Below are positions 1 to 14,260 of a stretch of 64,000 nt of DNA, piece after piece. A program made the position numbers and the translations under genes. Numbering within the stretch: position 1 is the first letter of the stretch; each line of letters opens with the position of its first letter. Source of the DNA: Saccoglossus kowalevskii (lineage: Eukaryota > Hemichordata > Enteropneusta > Harrimaniidae); NCBI RefSeq assembly GCF_000003605.2, contig NW_003155737.1:835532-899531 (forward strand), given 5' to 3'. A model generated the notes under the pieces. That model was not told the origin of the DNA. It did not search any database and worked only from the letters and a program-made list of their open reading frames with translations.

Positions 1-2255
1 TAACATTCATAAAAATAAAATGTGAACCTGCTTTAAGGTTAAGGTAGATTGCTCGTCGCGAGGTTTTTTTTACATGTGCGTTTATTTTAGCTCATATTAC
101 AGTAGCAATTTTTTATTTGTTTTAGCATCAATCTGAAATCGGTGAATAATACGAATAAAATTATCAGCGGCTCCTATATTTCCCGTTGAAAATCCACTGA
201 AATATTTTGTAATAATTCTAGACATCAAAACGCACTTTGCAGGACACTATATATGTTTCTTTAACCATATGTTATAGAGCATAATTTTGAGATATTGAAA
301 ACATTTCATTTTTAACATGATATATCAAATATGTTAATAAGAGAACATGACAATATTTTTACCTTAACGCACGTATTTATAAAACACACACAATTTATGT
401 AACAACAATGACTGAGAGACATTGGACTATTGATAACGCTTTAATTAAAAATAGCGTTGATCACAATTGTTATGACAACGAATAGTAGATAAAACAGCCA
501 AGAGACTGTATGTTTAGATTCACTCGGAATTACACTTCAAGTATGATTGGAATATAGAGTTAGCCAATTGGAACAGACGTACGTGGGCGTAATAAGATCA
601 ATTTAGGGAAGGAAACGTGGTCTTTCGTGATTTTAAGTTCGAGTGGATTGGTGAAAGGTGCAGTTCTACCTGATATGCGAGCTGCTAGTGCCTACTTTTG
701 AATCTCATCGACTTAAAGTGCACACTCCCATTTCACACACGATATGTACATAGTTCAGAAAAGTGCACCGTGTAAGCATTTCTGTTCCCATAACCTCAGT
801 CAAAGTTCTTCTTTTGAACTCATGTCGGAAATTGAATAGTTGCATTACGGATTCAGTGTTACGTACGCGTTAGGCATAAGTAATATTCTTTTAAAGTGTA
901 CACATATAGACCTTTAGCGCCCTTTACCATCCCATCCCATCGCAAGCACGCAATTGAAAATAATGTAATGGCAAAAAAATAACATGCACATTTCGTTTAT
1001 ATTACTGCATTTAGGTAATACACGCACGCAGGGCTTCTGAATACCAGAAAAAGTATGCTTAATTCGGTCAATGAAATGCTGAGTGTATATTATATTTGAT
1101 TGAAGGCTATCAAAAATGAAGTATCATGTCGAATCGATAGACTTTAGTCATGCATTAACAGACGGCAAATGTCTGTATTCAAAAATCGTGATGTTCTCAA
1201 GTGTCTGTCGGATGGATGATGATAGTGGACATGTTGTTGCCCCTGGAAACAAGGCTTCCAACAATATTGTGTTTGTTTGTAAGTCATATTAATATGCCTC
1301 CCCGGGCTTAAATGATATATAATTCTACTTACTTACAAACAAATAACTTTTAGTAAATAACTGTTTCTGTCAAAAGTAATTTTTATGAAAATCCATGAAA
1401 CACCAGATAAAGTTAATGGATCATTTTATTTAATGTTCAACAATAGAGATGTCTAAAATATTAACATATGTGTTGTCTGTTATTAAAAAAGAACCCAAAA
1501 TACTGTGACTTATTTCCCAGAAGAGATATAAATATTGAAATTAAAAAATCACTTTTGATTTTATTGTAAATTTAAAGTTGAGCTTTAAGAACAATATTCG
1601 TCAAGCATTTCTTAATAAAAATTATAATAGAATGATATATTAAGTTGAACTTCTAAGGGTCAGATTTCCACCAGTATATAAAGCAAGAGAGGTAATTTTA
1701 ATTTTACTATCATCAATGTTTCACAGCTTTACAGCAATATCTTATATTTTCTAATCTATGGGGTGAATATTTCCCGACTCATTTACTATAACCGAGCCTG
1801 CAGTACATATACAGACTTTTCAAAACTATTACTCAGGATTTCTTCATTTGTACATGGCCATGAGTTTTAAATTTATATGTATTTAATTTGTATTATTTAT
1901 AATTATTCGAGCAATATACTCACTTGTTACATAATTAGTTATGATATCCCCGGAAGACATGTTTTAGTATTATTTACGTCCTTGAATTGCTATTCAAAAT
2001 AGTTTCCATGGTTTCTAAACTACTGGCAGGTATATTGCAATTATAATAACCGTGCAATTGTTGTACTCCCATGGAACCAGCTCGACGAATCAGAGTTTTC
2101 AATAATTGGTCAGGTGTCCTTCAACACCAAAAACTATCGTTAATGGGTTATGAATGCTACTGAAACTCATAGTCGGAAAATTGAGTAAAAATAAATCCTA
2201 TTTGGGTTGAACATTTAAAATAATCGGCCTCTACCCTGGGTGCGTGGGTCAGAAA

Positions 2256-2275
2256 ATTATTATTATTATTATTAT
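2256..2275. repeat. (ATT)n microsatellite
   Basis: About 6.5 uninterrupted copies of ATT. Confidence 0.85.
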
Positions 2276-2951
2276 ACTGTGATTACACTCGGTGCCAGTC
2301 AATTTTGTTCTGTTTTATAATTGAAAACGTAAATTGTGATTCTGATAAATACATTTATTTGAACGCAATTGTAATCATTGTGAGCAATTTAACTATTCGT
2401 CTGACAATAACATATGATAAGAAATCGTCTTCGATTTAATCGTTCCACAATTACTTGAAACACGTTTTCATTTATAACTGTATTTCAGAAAAAGATTATG
2501 ATGACCTAGTTAAGCGCGTTGAATGGTAAGCGGGTTAACCAGTTTCCCAGATCGCTGTTTTTAGTGTATTATATGCAACTGGGCAAATTAAGTGTGCTTT
2601 AACTCATCTGCTTGTAGAATTTAAGACAGATTTATCGACAAATTGGTTTCATGCACGGGTAGGTTTGAATATAAGTGTAACAAAAATTAAAACATTATAC
2701 ACCTAGCTAAAAACGTCACAGAGCAATGCTAAGAAGCTGATTAATTTATTTTGTATTTAAATACACAAATGAAAACAATTTCACTATTTATTTGTAATAT
2801 ATGTGTTCGTTTTATTCACGATTCTCCCGAAAATACTAACCATTATAAACTTTCGATTTTAGTACTGAGATATCAATTATCTATTTAGTGGCGAGCGATG
2901 AATACGTGAAAGTTACTCTGGAACTATAAATGCATATGACAGATGGTAACA

Positions 2952-2979
2952 ACTAGTACAAATCGACATTTGTACTAGT
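2952..2979. repeat. Perfect hairpin, 12-bp stem
   Basis: ACTAGTACAAAT and its exact reverse complement are separated by four bases (CGAC). A second, outer pairing (ACAGATG with CATCTGT) flanks it. Possibly the remnant of a short palindromic insertion. Confidence 0.7.
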
Positions 2980-5900
2980 ACATCTGTTAATGGTTTTTGG
3001 GCTATACAATCACGGCACCCTTATATGGCAATGTTACAACAGTCATTAATTTACATGCATATGAATAATGTAAATGGGATTTCATCGCCTTGGCAACAAA
3101 TATCACCCCCATCGCCAGAAATTAGCAACAGACAACTCAGCTTTGTACCCAAGTGATACTCCTTATCTCAAATAACTGTATTTCTGCATGAAGTTTTTTA
3201 TTCAAGGATTCGCTATCGAAAAACTGGCAGGTGCACGTACATATGGAGATCAAACCTCTTTAAAATTTTATGAGATGAGATATTGAATCCTATAAATTGC
3301 TTTCATACTGGTGACTCCAGAAGAAATTAACGGAGTCTATATGCCATATCGTATAGTGATAATTGATTGTCGTATTTAATTAACTCAAATTCCGCAGCAC
3401 ACGCTATAGGTTTGAAGTACACATATTATTTAGAATATGATTACACCGTGCCAACAAATTACGACGATGTCGAAAATCTCGACATCTGTGCACAAATATC
3501 AAATAGTTTTGTTTTAATTGCTACATGCCAGAATATTAAAATAGTCGAGTATACGTATACGAGCAAATTACTGTGAAAAGTAATCTCGACCCAAATAGAC
3601 AAGCAATATATCAAAAAAAAAATGCCAATATTGCAAGGCTTATGAATGTACCGTTTAAGTGGAGGAGACGTGAGAATAATAACGGCATGTTGCCTTGATT
3701 AATGTGGATTCTGTTTCCACGACTGTTTCATTGATATATACGGTTTATTGGTTTTCCCAGTCGTGAAAGATTGGATTTGTACGCGTTCGTTACGGCACCG
3801 TGGACGATGAGGTGTCTGCAATCGTCGTCTAGTCGAATCTGACGACGTTGACTCCACTTCAACGCGGCGGTGTGTAATTCGGATTGATTACCGGTCTCGT
3901 AACTTTGACATTTTACACGGATGGTTTCGTATATGTACACAGGAAGTGAAATACATACACAGTGAATTGAAAGAGACATACAACGTGTTCTTAATAAACA
4001 CAGATACATGCGTGTTATTTGATCACTCCTTATAGTCCATAGTTATGGCGTCATATCTTAACTCGGGTATCGGGTTTTCGTAACATTATGCTTTCTCCTT
4101 CCTGAAGGGTGCGATATTATATAGTAACCCGAGTATATTACATATTATCAATCGTTTTTAAGAGACTATTCGAGGTAAAACAAAATTATTTGATAGCTAA
4201 GTCGTATTAAACCGTTAATATTACACACGATGTATGTAATTGCCGATATTTGTGATAACGATCCATCGTCCACCAAGTGTATTGCAGATTCATTTCCTGT
4301 TTCTCAATAATTGTAAACTAAAATTTCGTTATAAATTTACTTCACTCCCAATAATTTGGCAAAAAAGTATTTTTTTGGCCAACATCTGCTTAAACGATTG
4401 TCGAATATAAAATTTCTATGAAATTACCAAATGTTCAACTTATTATACTCAAAATCAACGGCTCGGGTTCCAATGTCGGGTAAGCCGACAAGTGTAATCG
4501 ATAATATTAAATAACCCAATTATTTCAAACCGTCTTAACGTTATTCGACTTAGTTACAAGGTTAACTATATTAATATCCAAGTTTCAAACATTCCTGACC
4601 AAGTATTCAGCAATTATTTTATAATCTTTTACGAGTTTCTAAATCCCTCCCACGATATACGCTGCTGCAGTGCGACATGGCAAGTAACACCGATTATATC
4701 CATACCAACCTAGTAAAATGAAATATGGCCAAACGGCTTTCAAGATACGATTCTGGAAAAGCAATTACGCTCATGTAATTTTCCGAACGAATGATATGGA
4801 TGTCGTTAGATGTTTGTAATCATATCACGCAGTGGACCATCCAGTGGATTCAATGGATTCATTACAGCACGATACTCATCCGGCATATGCACATCGATCC
4901 GTATGGTTGTAATGCACTATATTTGTTAAGAAAGGTCTTCACTAAAATTTGTTTATTTTCGGTAATATATACCTAATTATATTCCATATAACAATTTTGT
5001 GAATGGAAGAATACCCAATCTAAGTAAATACAAATATTTTTTTACCTTGCAAAGTAAAAATGTATCTTTTTTAAAATGAAAATATATGTTCCTAACTTAG
5101 TCAAAACGCAGGTTATATTAGCCATATCACCCTCAGGCCATACATCCTTGCTATTTCGATTTAAATACGTATCTGCGCAAACGTGGAGGTGATTTGCGTA
5201 ATGGATAAATGGAGTAATTGTGAATTTTTGGGCGGAGCAAAACAGTAAACAAAATTGTATATTGTGAATTCATTGTAGAATGAAAGATACTTTTTGTCAG
5301 AGATAGTATAATGCATTTCGTAACTATTACAAAGTTAGACATGCTTGACATGCATGCTTGCCGACCGTCCACGTCATAGCGGAATTCATAGCCAGGAACA
5401 AGGGCAATCAGTTCGCGAAATAATTGCATGCATGTTCATGAAATCGGAGTGCTCTTTCCTGTACTTTGGCTCAGGTTCCAGTCAACGTTTTAACGTCTTA
5501 TGATAATTGCATTTGGACTAACTTATAAAGAGACATATACCTCCTGTATCAAATTCGTAGTTCTGACGTGACTAGAAATTCGAAATACATTCTAACTAGC
5601 CATCCATTAATAAGGTAGTCGTTAGTTGTAAGGGCTCAGGAAAAACAATCTTCTATAAATACTGTATCAGCCATTGTTATCAATGAACAAATTATTTTTT
5701 TACAATACACAGTAACGCACTTGCACGACCGCACGTATTCTGTATGTATACGTTTCCTAATAACATGTAATGAACGATGTTCACAATTCGCCAGTGAACC
5801 AACCAATCAGAAGAGTGGTTATCACACCGAACTATGACAGGCCAGATTGTAAATCAGAACATCATCATCTATCTGACACTTCGTCCGTGACATCAGCTGA

Positions 5901-7290
5901 TATTTTATCATACTCATCTTATATTGTATTATAGAATCCGGGCTGCTACGAGGATTGACGATAGCGATAAGGAGGATTATGACGCGAACTGTTACCGGGG
6001 AAACTTAACGCACACTCCATCCAATCACATTTTGAAGAAGATGTAGGATGCTGTTGATTGACGAAAACGCAATTATTCACTAACACAGGAATATTTCGTC
6101 ACAATTACACAGGTTTGCGGGTAGCAACATACTTTCGACTTTGATCGTCAAAAAGGTTTTTCGTCTTCATCAGTCACATTATAAAGACATCCATTCTAAA
6201 AAAACACCTTCGCCTTTGAAACTGCACATTACCTAGCTGACAGGTAAGAACCGTATGATATACAGCTAATTCTCTAATTCATTTGAGTATGTAGGATCTG
6301 TGTTGATGAAAGAAAACTTGGAGATATTTATGAATAATAGGATACATTACCATAACTAAGACGAATGTTATCACCACAATGTCTAGGATTCTCCCTTCAT
6401 CTGTGACATAAAACTGTTAAATATCAATTCTAACTAAATCATTTCAGAGTCAAGTGGTTTATTATGCATAATGTAAATACGGTCATATAACATCCAATGT
6501 ACATATTCCGTGTATGTTATTTCACTAAGTACATTGATAGTGTATATGTTAGGCCATGATACATACACCACCTAAGGCTTGAACGAATATCTAATGTTTC
6601 AAATCTAAAACACCGTCCCTCTGTTTTAGAATTGAAATCCAACCTTCCCGTAAATTCAACTGATTCCTAGGCGGATTTATATAAAATACGTAAAGTGGGT
6701 GTAAATTTTGTCCATTGCAGAGTAGTGGAGGTTAATTAGCCAAAAGCCGCCTTTAGATTCGTCAATATATAATACCATATTGTATTACAATGTGTATAAT
6801 ACTAACCGAATTGCTAAATAGCCTATATTGTGTGTTAAACGCATGCATGACTACAGTGCGTCGTGTCAAGCTAATTTATGACGCGGGATACGGATTACAG
6901 TCACATTTAAATGTGAATTACATCGTAGACGAGTTTTCAGTTCCCGGGCGTGTTCTATGGTTGCCATGTTACTGAACGCGCTCGCGATGCAAAGGGGTCA
7001 ACTTTTCAATCGGTGGTCCTAAAACCTGTTTGCCTCACTTTGTCGTAAATTGAATATATATGCTTATATGCTGTCCCCCAAAAATATTTCACAAAGGTGT
7101 GTACAGATACAATTATTCGCATGTGTATAAAACACATTTTTTATACTATATGAAAAGTTCAAGAACTTACAAAGCAAACGCTGCGTGTCTATAATACAGA
7201 ATCAATATTTGCGACACAAAACTGATGTTGATATAGTAAAATACCTGACCAAACCGCGTATTCCTGTCTTTTTATACGACGGAAAAGACA

Positions 7291-7593
7291 AATTACAATA
7301 ATTAATTATTTTGTTTTTGCTGTGTTAATATCGCTACAGTGTAATTCGACATTAGGCTATTTAAAATAATCAAGATGATTAAACTAATTCTACTTATCTT
7401 TCTACTAAAAACGTGCTCAATTTATGCAAATCATAATAGTCCGTTTTCGAAACATGTGTTTTATAATATTATATTATATTATATTGAATTACATTATCCT
7501 ATTTAAGAAAATGTTAGCTTTGTTAAAACTAACGCCTGGTAAACGAAATGCTTTATGGAATACATGTTGCATTGTCTCAAATCAACGTGCACC
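7291..7593. repeat. Duplicated segment, copy A (empty MITE site)
   Basis: 303 bp repeated after the gap at 7667-8180 with a single 1-bp indel seen by eye (TTATCTTT versus TTATTCTTT). This copy lacks the 208-bp MITE and has one TA where the other has the insertion. It ends at the N run. Confidence 0.95.
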
Positions 7594-7666
7594 NNNNNNN
7601 NNNNNNNNNNNNNNNNNNNNNNNNNNNNNNNNNNNNNNNNNNNNNNNNNNNNNNNNNNNNNNNNNN
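7594..7666. other. Assembly gap (73 N)
   Basis: A run of N separating the two near-identical copies. Placement of both copies around a gap suggests two alleles set side by side by the assembler, or a collapsed tandem duplication. Confidence 0.99.
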
Positions 7667-8180
7667 AATTACAATAATTAATTATTTTGTTTTTGCTGTG
7701 TTAATATCGCTACAGTGTAATTCGACATTAGGCTATTTAAAATAATCAAGATGATTAAACTAATTCTACTTATTCTTTCTACTAAAAACGTGCTCAATTT
7801 ATGCAAATCATAATAGTCCGTTTTCGAAACATGTGTTTTATAATATTATATTACTGTAGAATACTTTATTTTCGCTTGGAATTTATTTTCGCTATTTTCG
7901 CTGAAGGGATGATTCCGTGAAAATAAAATCCAGCGAATATACTTTTTTTTCTATATTTCACATTAAACTCATCAAAAATCAGTGAAAATAAATTCCATAC
8001 AAAACGCCCAAAAAGCCCTTTCAGTGAAAATTAATTCCAGCGGAAATAAAGTATTCCACAGTATATTATATTGAATTACATTATCCTATTTAAGAAAATG
8101 TTAGCTTTGTTAAAACTAACGCCTGGTAAACGAAATGCTTTATGGAATACATGTTGCATTGTCTCAAATCAACGTGCACC
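7667..8180. repeat. Duplicated segment, copy B (MITE-filled)
   Basis: Same sequence as 7291-7593 but interrupted at one TA by the MITE at 7854-8061. It continues past 8180 into unique sequence. Confidence 0.95.
7854..8061. mobile_element. 208-bp MITE, Tc1/mariner-like, TA target duplication
   Basis: Terminal inverted repeats start CTGTRGAATACTTTATTT and extend imperfectly for about 39 bp. The element is flanked by TA at 7852-7853 and 8062-8063. Removing it with one TA restores copy A exactly, which proves the insertion boundaries. No coding capacity. A second copy of the same length is at 59052-59259. Confidence 0.93.
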
Positions 8181-9038
8181 CTATACAGAAGGACATCTTG
8201 TTTTCATATTTCACACAATACATCTTCTCGAACGCACCGTAAAATGCAATTAGTAAGTCTTCAAAACTCCCCCGGACCTCTTGGATATGTGATCAATTTA
8301 TTTCACAGCTGGAAATCGATTAATATTTACGACATACGCTCCATACTCCGGGACACAACGGCTGTTTTATAATCTAATACATTTTTTTAGAATTGTTATG
8401 GTACATAACCAGTGATTTTGCTGAAATGGAGAGATAAGCTTTGCAAATAAAGTTCCATTCAAGTGATTCGTCTATAATATACCTAGTCGCCCCCCAAGGA
8501 GTAAATACAAAAAACTCTACTGTCAATCAAAGGTACATATCAAATAGTTGCTCTTGATGATCACTGAGAATGTAATTTATTCTATTTTAAAGCGCATATT
8601 AATGCATACAACATACATCGAGACGTATTAGACCACGGACACTGCTGAATAAGGCGTATCTATTCTCCGTCATTCAGAATAACGCTCAAGGTTATTTATC
8701 TCGAGTCGTCGCTCGAACTCTTATTACGTGGCTGGGGCGCCGCGTAGCAATATTCTTCTGAAACCGAGGTTTCCATTATCGACATTGTAGACTCCCTCTT
8801 ATATTCTGCCTTCTGTCTCAATGTATTTTATTGCTATATTGCCGTGTTGGCGAAGTAGCTTTGAAAAGTCTGACTCACTTCCCACTGTAGCAGCGTGGTA
8901 GTTGTCAATTTGTGCGTTGTCAAATGAGTTGCTAGCAATTAGTATTCTCCTAGGTTCGCTACTCTTCTAAGCATAGTGTTGTTATATTACGTCACATTAA
9001 TACTAGAAACATTTTCTGTAGGCATATATATATATATA

Positions 9039-9147
9039 ATGCACGGCAATTTTCGATCGACTCGCCAGTATATATATATACACGTGAAAAATTAGAACGA
9101 TATGTTATATATATATACTGGCGAGTCGATCGAGAATTGCCGTGCAT
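9039..9147. repeat. Long near-perfect palindrome (42-bp arms)
   Basis: Arms 9039-9080 and 9106-9147 are reverse complements with one mismatch, separated by 25 bp. Each arm has a unique GC-balanced part (ATGCACGGCAATT..CGATCGACTCGCCAG) and a (TA)n part next to the loop. Probably a fold-back insertion; no clear target duplication was found. Confidence 0.92.
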
Positions 9148-10952
9148 CTTTTCACAGAAGAGTTCTCGCGTTCAAGGAAGAATTCATTGTAGTCAGGACT
9201 GACGGCCGTTCGGCTTAATTAGCTCCAATGTAGTCTTTACAATTCTTCTGGTGAACATACAGCCATATGCCCTTTAGAGTGACGCTGACTAACGAATTCG
9301 ATTCAACACTTAGAAATGCGCATTTGTAGTGTGGATACATCGAATGTTATTCAAATCATGTGATATGAAATATTATACCTCTATACATCACTTCCAGTGG
9401 TTGAACTGGGGCGCAGAAAAGAATATATCTGCTTCCATAGTGAAATATTGCACATATTGGGATGTCTGTATAGTTGTGAGGTTAGTATTCCCTATATTTT
9501 GGCTTGGGGTCGGGATATCCCCTGTTTCTTGACGGGGAATCTGGTGCTGTAGAATTACGTGAGATGTTTGTGCAAACGGTTTTTTTTTATTCGTGTGACT
9601 ACACAGGGGAATACGAAAGGTTCTGTAATGAAACTCCGCAGTTTTCAGTTTCAATATAAAAGAGTAGTAAAATCAGATTGAGTTAAAAGCTTTAGTCTAC
9701 CTTTCCGGCTTTCTCACCCGAAAGCCACTGATCAGTATCTAGAAGACACATTATGACTAAAGGCTCGTCTAAGGTAAATGGAAAATTCGCTGTCTGGAGC
9801 ATTTGGTAAGATGGACTCAATCGTCATGAGGTTATTCAAGTGAAGTGAATACACACTTGTTTAAAAAATATATGTCACGAGATTTCTATATCATTGCAAC
9901 CAATCGTTAACATGTCGATATCACTGATATTAGCAAGTGGTTTCTAACTGGTTGCAGTAGTTGCTAGACTTATTAAATGCTCACTATTGTTCATTGTATA
10001 CACAGATTCAAACAATTATGAAAAAAAAACATTGAATCGTGACTCACAGTAAACATGTTGTATGGTTAGGACATGCCTACCTACATGCCAAACATAAGCT
10101 TTGTTCTATAGTTTTACGTCAATTTATCGACCACATAAAAGCATTTCAACAAGCTATGTTCTCACCACTCATGAAGCGATGAGTGATACCATTGTGAATC
10201 ATAAATTTATAATAGAAGGACTTTATTTCCGTATTCTTTACTTCTCGGCATCTTAATGGATTTTGTAATTCATATATTTGAATGTGACGATTTTAAAAGA
10301 CATGCCATGCAACTGGCGACAGATGTGAACTATAATACCCATGATGCAAATCGAAGCCGGCACACGAGAAGAACCTAATGAAATTGACCCATATTCAAAG
10401 ACTTACATTTCAAGTACTGTGTTTTCTAGACACAAACGACGAAAACAAACATGGCTTATATATACTAAGTAGACCTCTTCAATGACGTCTGTGCGTTCAC
10501 TGTGTTTTGCATATTCTGTTTACGCCAATTAAAATTTCTGGCCGGAAGGTTGCGTTGAAATAGACTTGAATAGAATATTCAACTCCAACCTTTAATAAAA
10601 TGAAAACAAAGGTTCAATTGAAAATTTGAATTGTGATCTTCGTAGCTGTAACACACGTCAAAGGCACACTTGACGACAGTACAATGTGTGCGATTTAAAC
10701 ACTCACCTATGCATCACAAGACATCAAGGTTTATCATTTAAATCATATTTAAAGGAATACATTCCCACTGCAGTTATCCCGTTGAATCGAGATGAATTTT
10801 CCTAAAGAGTAATTTGCTACGTTACCGTTAGTTTATTTTTGTAAATCGAAACGTCTCTGTGTCCTTGTGTTAATTTTTAACCGCTATTGTAAATCAAACC
10901 TTTCAACTTGGCTAGCCAAGGTATAACGCAAAGTTTCTTACCAGACGAAGTT

Positions 10953-11280
10953 TAATTCATACCGATATATCATGGCTCGGTGACACCCACTGTAACTATT
11001 ATGACGATATCTTTCGTACTTAATTCATATCGATATACAATGACTCGGTGACACCCACTGTAAATATCATGACGATAACTTTCGTACTTAATTCATATCT
11101 ATATACCGTGGCTTGGTGGCACCCACTGTAAATTTTATGACGATATGTTTCGTATCTAATTTATATCGATGAACCATAACTCGTCGGCACCCACTGTAAA
11201 TGTTATGACGGTATCATGGCTCGGTGGCACCTACTGGAAATGTTATGATAACACCATTTGTACCCAATTCATATTGGCTC
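10953..11280. repeat. 68-bp tandem repeat, about 4.5 degenerate copies
   Basis: The motif TAATTCATAYCGATATA recurs at 10953, 11021, 11089 and 11157, exactly 68 bp apart. Each unit contains GGCACCCACTGTAAA and ATGACGATA. The last copy is shortened. Confidence 0.9.
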
Positions 11281-14228
11281 GGTGCTTTCACATGGATTGT
11301 TTTAATTACCCAATAAATTACATCGAATATCAAGTATTATATAATTGACAAGATAGTATACGAAACTGTGTCCAGTCGTCTGAATAAGAACATTTCCGCC
11401 GTTAATGCTGTGATATATGTCAGCAGAATGATTGGGTTCTATATCGTACGGTAAAATTATTGATTAGCCCCTGGGAGCATGAACTCGCTGTGACATTTGA
11501 AATTGTACTTCCAGCGAATTGATGTCATATCAGTATCAACATTGGTTATTTTATAAGCGGGTTGACATTTGGTCGAGTGCAGATTGTTGAATTATCTGTC
11601 TAAAATATCAGTTTCGTATACACACATACATACAAACAAATACATCAAACACACAGACGTAACATTATAACAAGATATTTGGTCTTCAGAAATGAAGGTG
11701 AACAGATCTTACTCTACTCGTGACAACCTGACAAAGTCATAGTAACTATGTTTAGTTGCAGTTTTTGGAGAGGAAGGGATTTGATATGTTGTCTTCTCTA
11801 TTGTCTAGGGACTAGAATTAGTCAGACGTTTGTCTAGCGCCCCCTAGGCCATAATCGTAATCTGTCGAAGAGTAGCGTGACTTCCAGATTACTGCGCCGT
11901 CTTACGTTTAGAACGAAAAATATCAAGAAAATTAATGCTTGATATTTTGGGCATTCGACAGATGTTCACACTTGTGTGCTAGTGTATGTTTCGCTCTCTA
12001 ATTGACTGATTGAACTCATAACATGCGATTAAAACAACGATTATTTTCATTGCCAGTAGTTGCTCTTTTAAGGGAAGCCTGAAGCGTATTCGTGGCTGCG
12101 CCGTGTTTGGTTGTTGTGTAGGCAATTATATAGACACGAAGCCTTATCTGACCAACAGTTGGTCTCCGGCGAACCACGCTCCAGTTGCCTCAGTCGTCTG
12201 ATCTCACGTTGCTTTAGCTAAGAAAATCATGATATCGTAGGAAAACTGTCAATAAAATGATCTAATTAATGTTGTATTTTCCCGTCAATTTGTCTTTGCG
12301 GGTTACGATGGGAGTTTGACCACATACAACCAGAAAGAAATATAGATTTGACTTGAACGCCTTTTTTTTCGTGCACGCTAAACTTGTACAAAATCCTGAC
12401 AGATTCGATAATAACAAATTATTTTGTATATAGTAATGTGTTTTTCGGTTCGGTTGCGTAAGTAACTAAGAGGTCTGTTTAAAAATACCGTCTAGTTTAA
12501 CACAGCACAAAATGAAGCCATACGACTACACTAGCTACAAACTTAAATAAAGAAAAATGGCGGATTTGACGGCGTACACGTGGCATTGAAATGTGCAAAT
12601 GATCTGATCTCTGAATTCATTGTGTGTATATTTGATCCATTGTGAGAGTCATTACAGTATATCAGTAACACGACATTTGAATGGGATTCTCACCTGTACA
12701 TGTATTCAATTATTCTCTCTGTTACGTGATATAAGATGACATGTTACTAATATAGCACACACCTTAGAACGTACATTCTCCAACTCTCCAATTAACGTAA
12801 CCATATATGTATATATACTACCTCGGAGGACGTACACACTGTGGTTTAAACATAGAAATCCTATTCGGAGAATCACACTTGAAGCCGTATTCGATATCTG
12901 ATATATAAATGAAAACTGGGATTATTCTGCGGATAAAATATTTCCATACGAGAAAATATAATCACAGAAATCCAGCCATCGAAAATGTATTTTGTGAGTT
13001 CATTTCGATTGCAGAAATTGAATCATAGAAGACTACACATTGCCTAAATATAACTTAATGTACATACGCAGTAATACATTTTGAAATATATCTCTATTGA
13101 TGTCAGTTTCACGCATAGTGTCATTGCATGCAATACTACAAATACTATACGAACTTCATGGATAATTACTACCATAGGTGCTTTTGATGGAGACCGAAAT
13201 AGAGACTTCTGTTTCCATGCCTATAAATAAAAACAATTGCAAATCTTCTGTTATATAGTTGACAATCTCAACGTATCACTGTTAGTATAGATTAGAAATT
13301 CAACAGAAAGGTTACGACATGACTTAATTTGATGTTGGGACAAATGCGACATTTAAGTAACACTTTAATGCGTGGAAACTATAAATAGGAGTAAAACAAA
13401 TTGATTTACCACATAGAACGTCACAAGGAAAAGCAACATAAACATAACGTTAACACAAAGTTTGAATGAAAATGTAATATTAAAAACAGAAAAATAAATT
13501 GCGACAAAATCTTATGGCTTGAAATAACCCCCAACATACGATATATTGTCACCATTTCAATAATTAAGGTAAAATACCAATATCTGAACCTTTTATGTAA
13601 CTACTGTATAACCTACTCTTATGATAAATGAACAAATATTTAACTCAGACCAATTTCCGTTCAACACAAATTATTCGTCACCAACAGCTTGCTATCATAC
13701 ATCGTTAATATATTGTTCTAAATCGGTCTTGGAGCGGATGGTTCCTCCATAGAACCACGAGATTGCACCAGTGCTTTATGGGAAATGCAATCGGAGGGAT
13801 TTTTTTTATTATATGCTTTGATCAACACCAAAAAAACAAACAAACAATGTTTGTAGTTCATGTTTTTTTAGTTCATTCAACAAAAACCCGGTTTTGTTTG
13901 TTTCGCCCATGGTCAACAGTAAAAACTGCAAGTGAAAGTAATATTCCGTGTACACAGGCCGTGAAACTTGACAATGACGTAATCATGCGGAGTACCACGC
14001 TATAGCATACTGAAAATAGGCGGCCATCTTACATCTTACCTTGTATACACCCGGAGCCGCTGTATAAATGAAGTAAAAAATGCAAATGTGCTTTCGAACG
14101 ATTTATGAAAAATTCAAAGCTATAGTTACAACAACAAGTGTTACGTAAGCGGCGATTTAGGTTCGTTCGAAGTGTGTGTATGGAAACCTCCATCGGCGTG
14201 GGGAATGCCAAATTTCACGAGTTTACGC

Positions 14229-14260
14229 TACTATAAGCTTATCTGTAAACGCTTATAGTA
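14229..14260. repeat. Short hairpin
   Basis: TACTATAAGC and its exact reverse complement are separated by 12 bp. Confidence 0.5.

Larger units (their letters stand above)
1..7290. other. Non-coding AT-rich flank, no gene recognised
   Basis: Open frames here are below 100 codons and show no family motif on either strand. The stretch holds an (ATT)n run at 2256-2275, a perfect 12-bp hairpin at 2952-2979 and a 13-bp inverted pair at 1272-1284/1331-1343. Nothing else was supported. Confidence 0.6.

Noticed and set aside
7424-7745. Open frames running through the N run
   Set aside because: Their length comes from unknown bases; the flanks are a duplicated non-coding segment.
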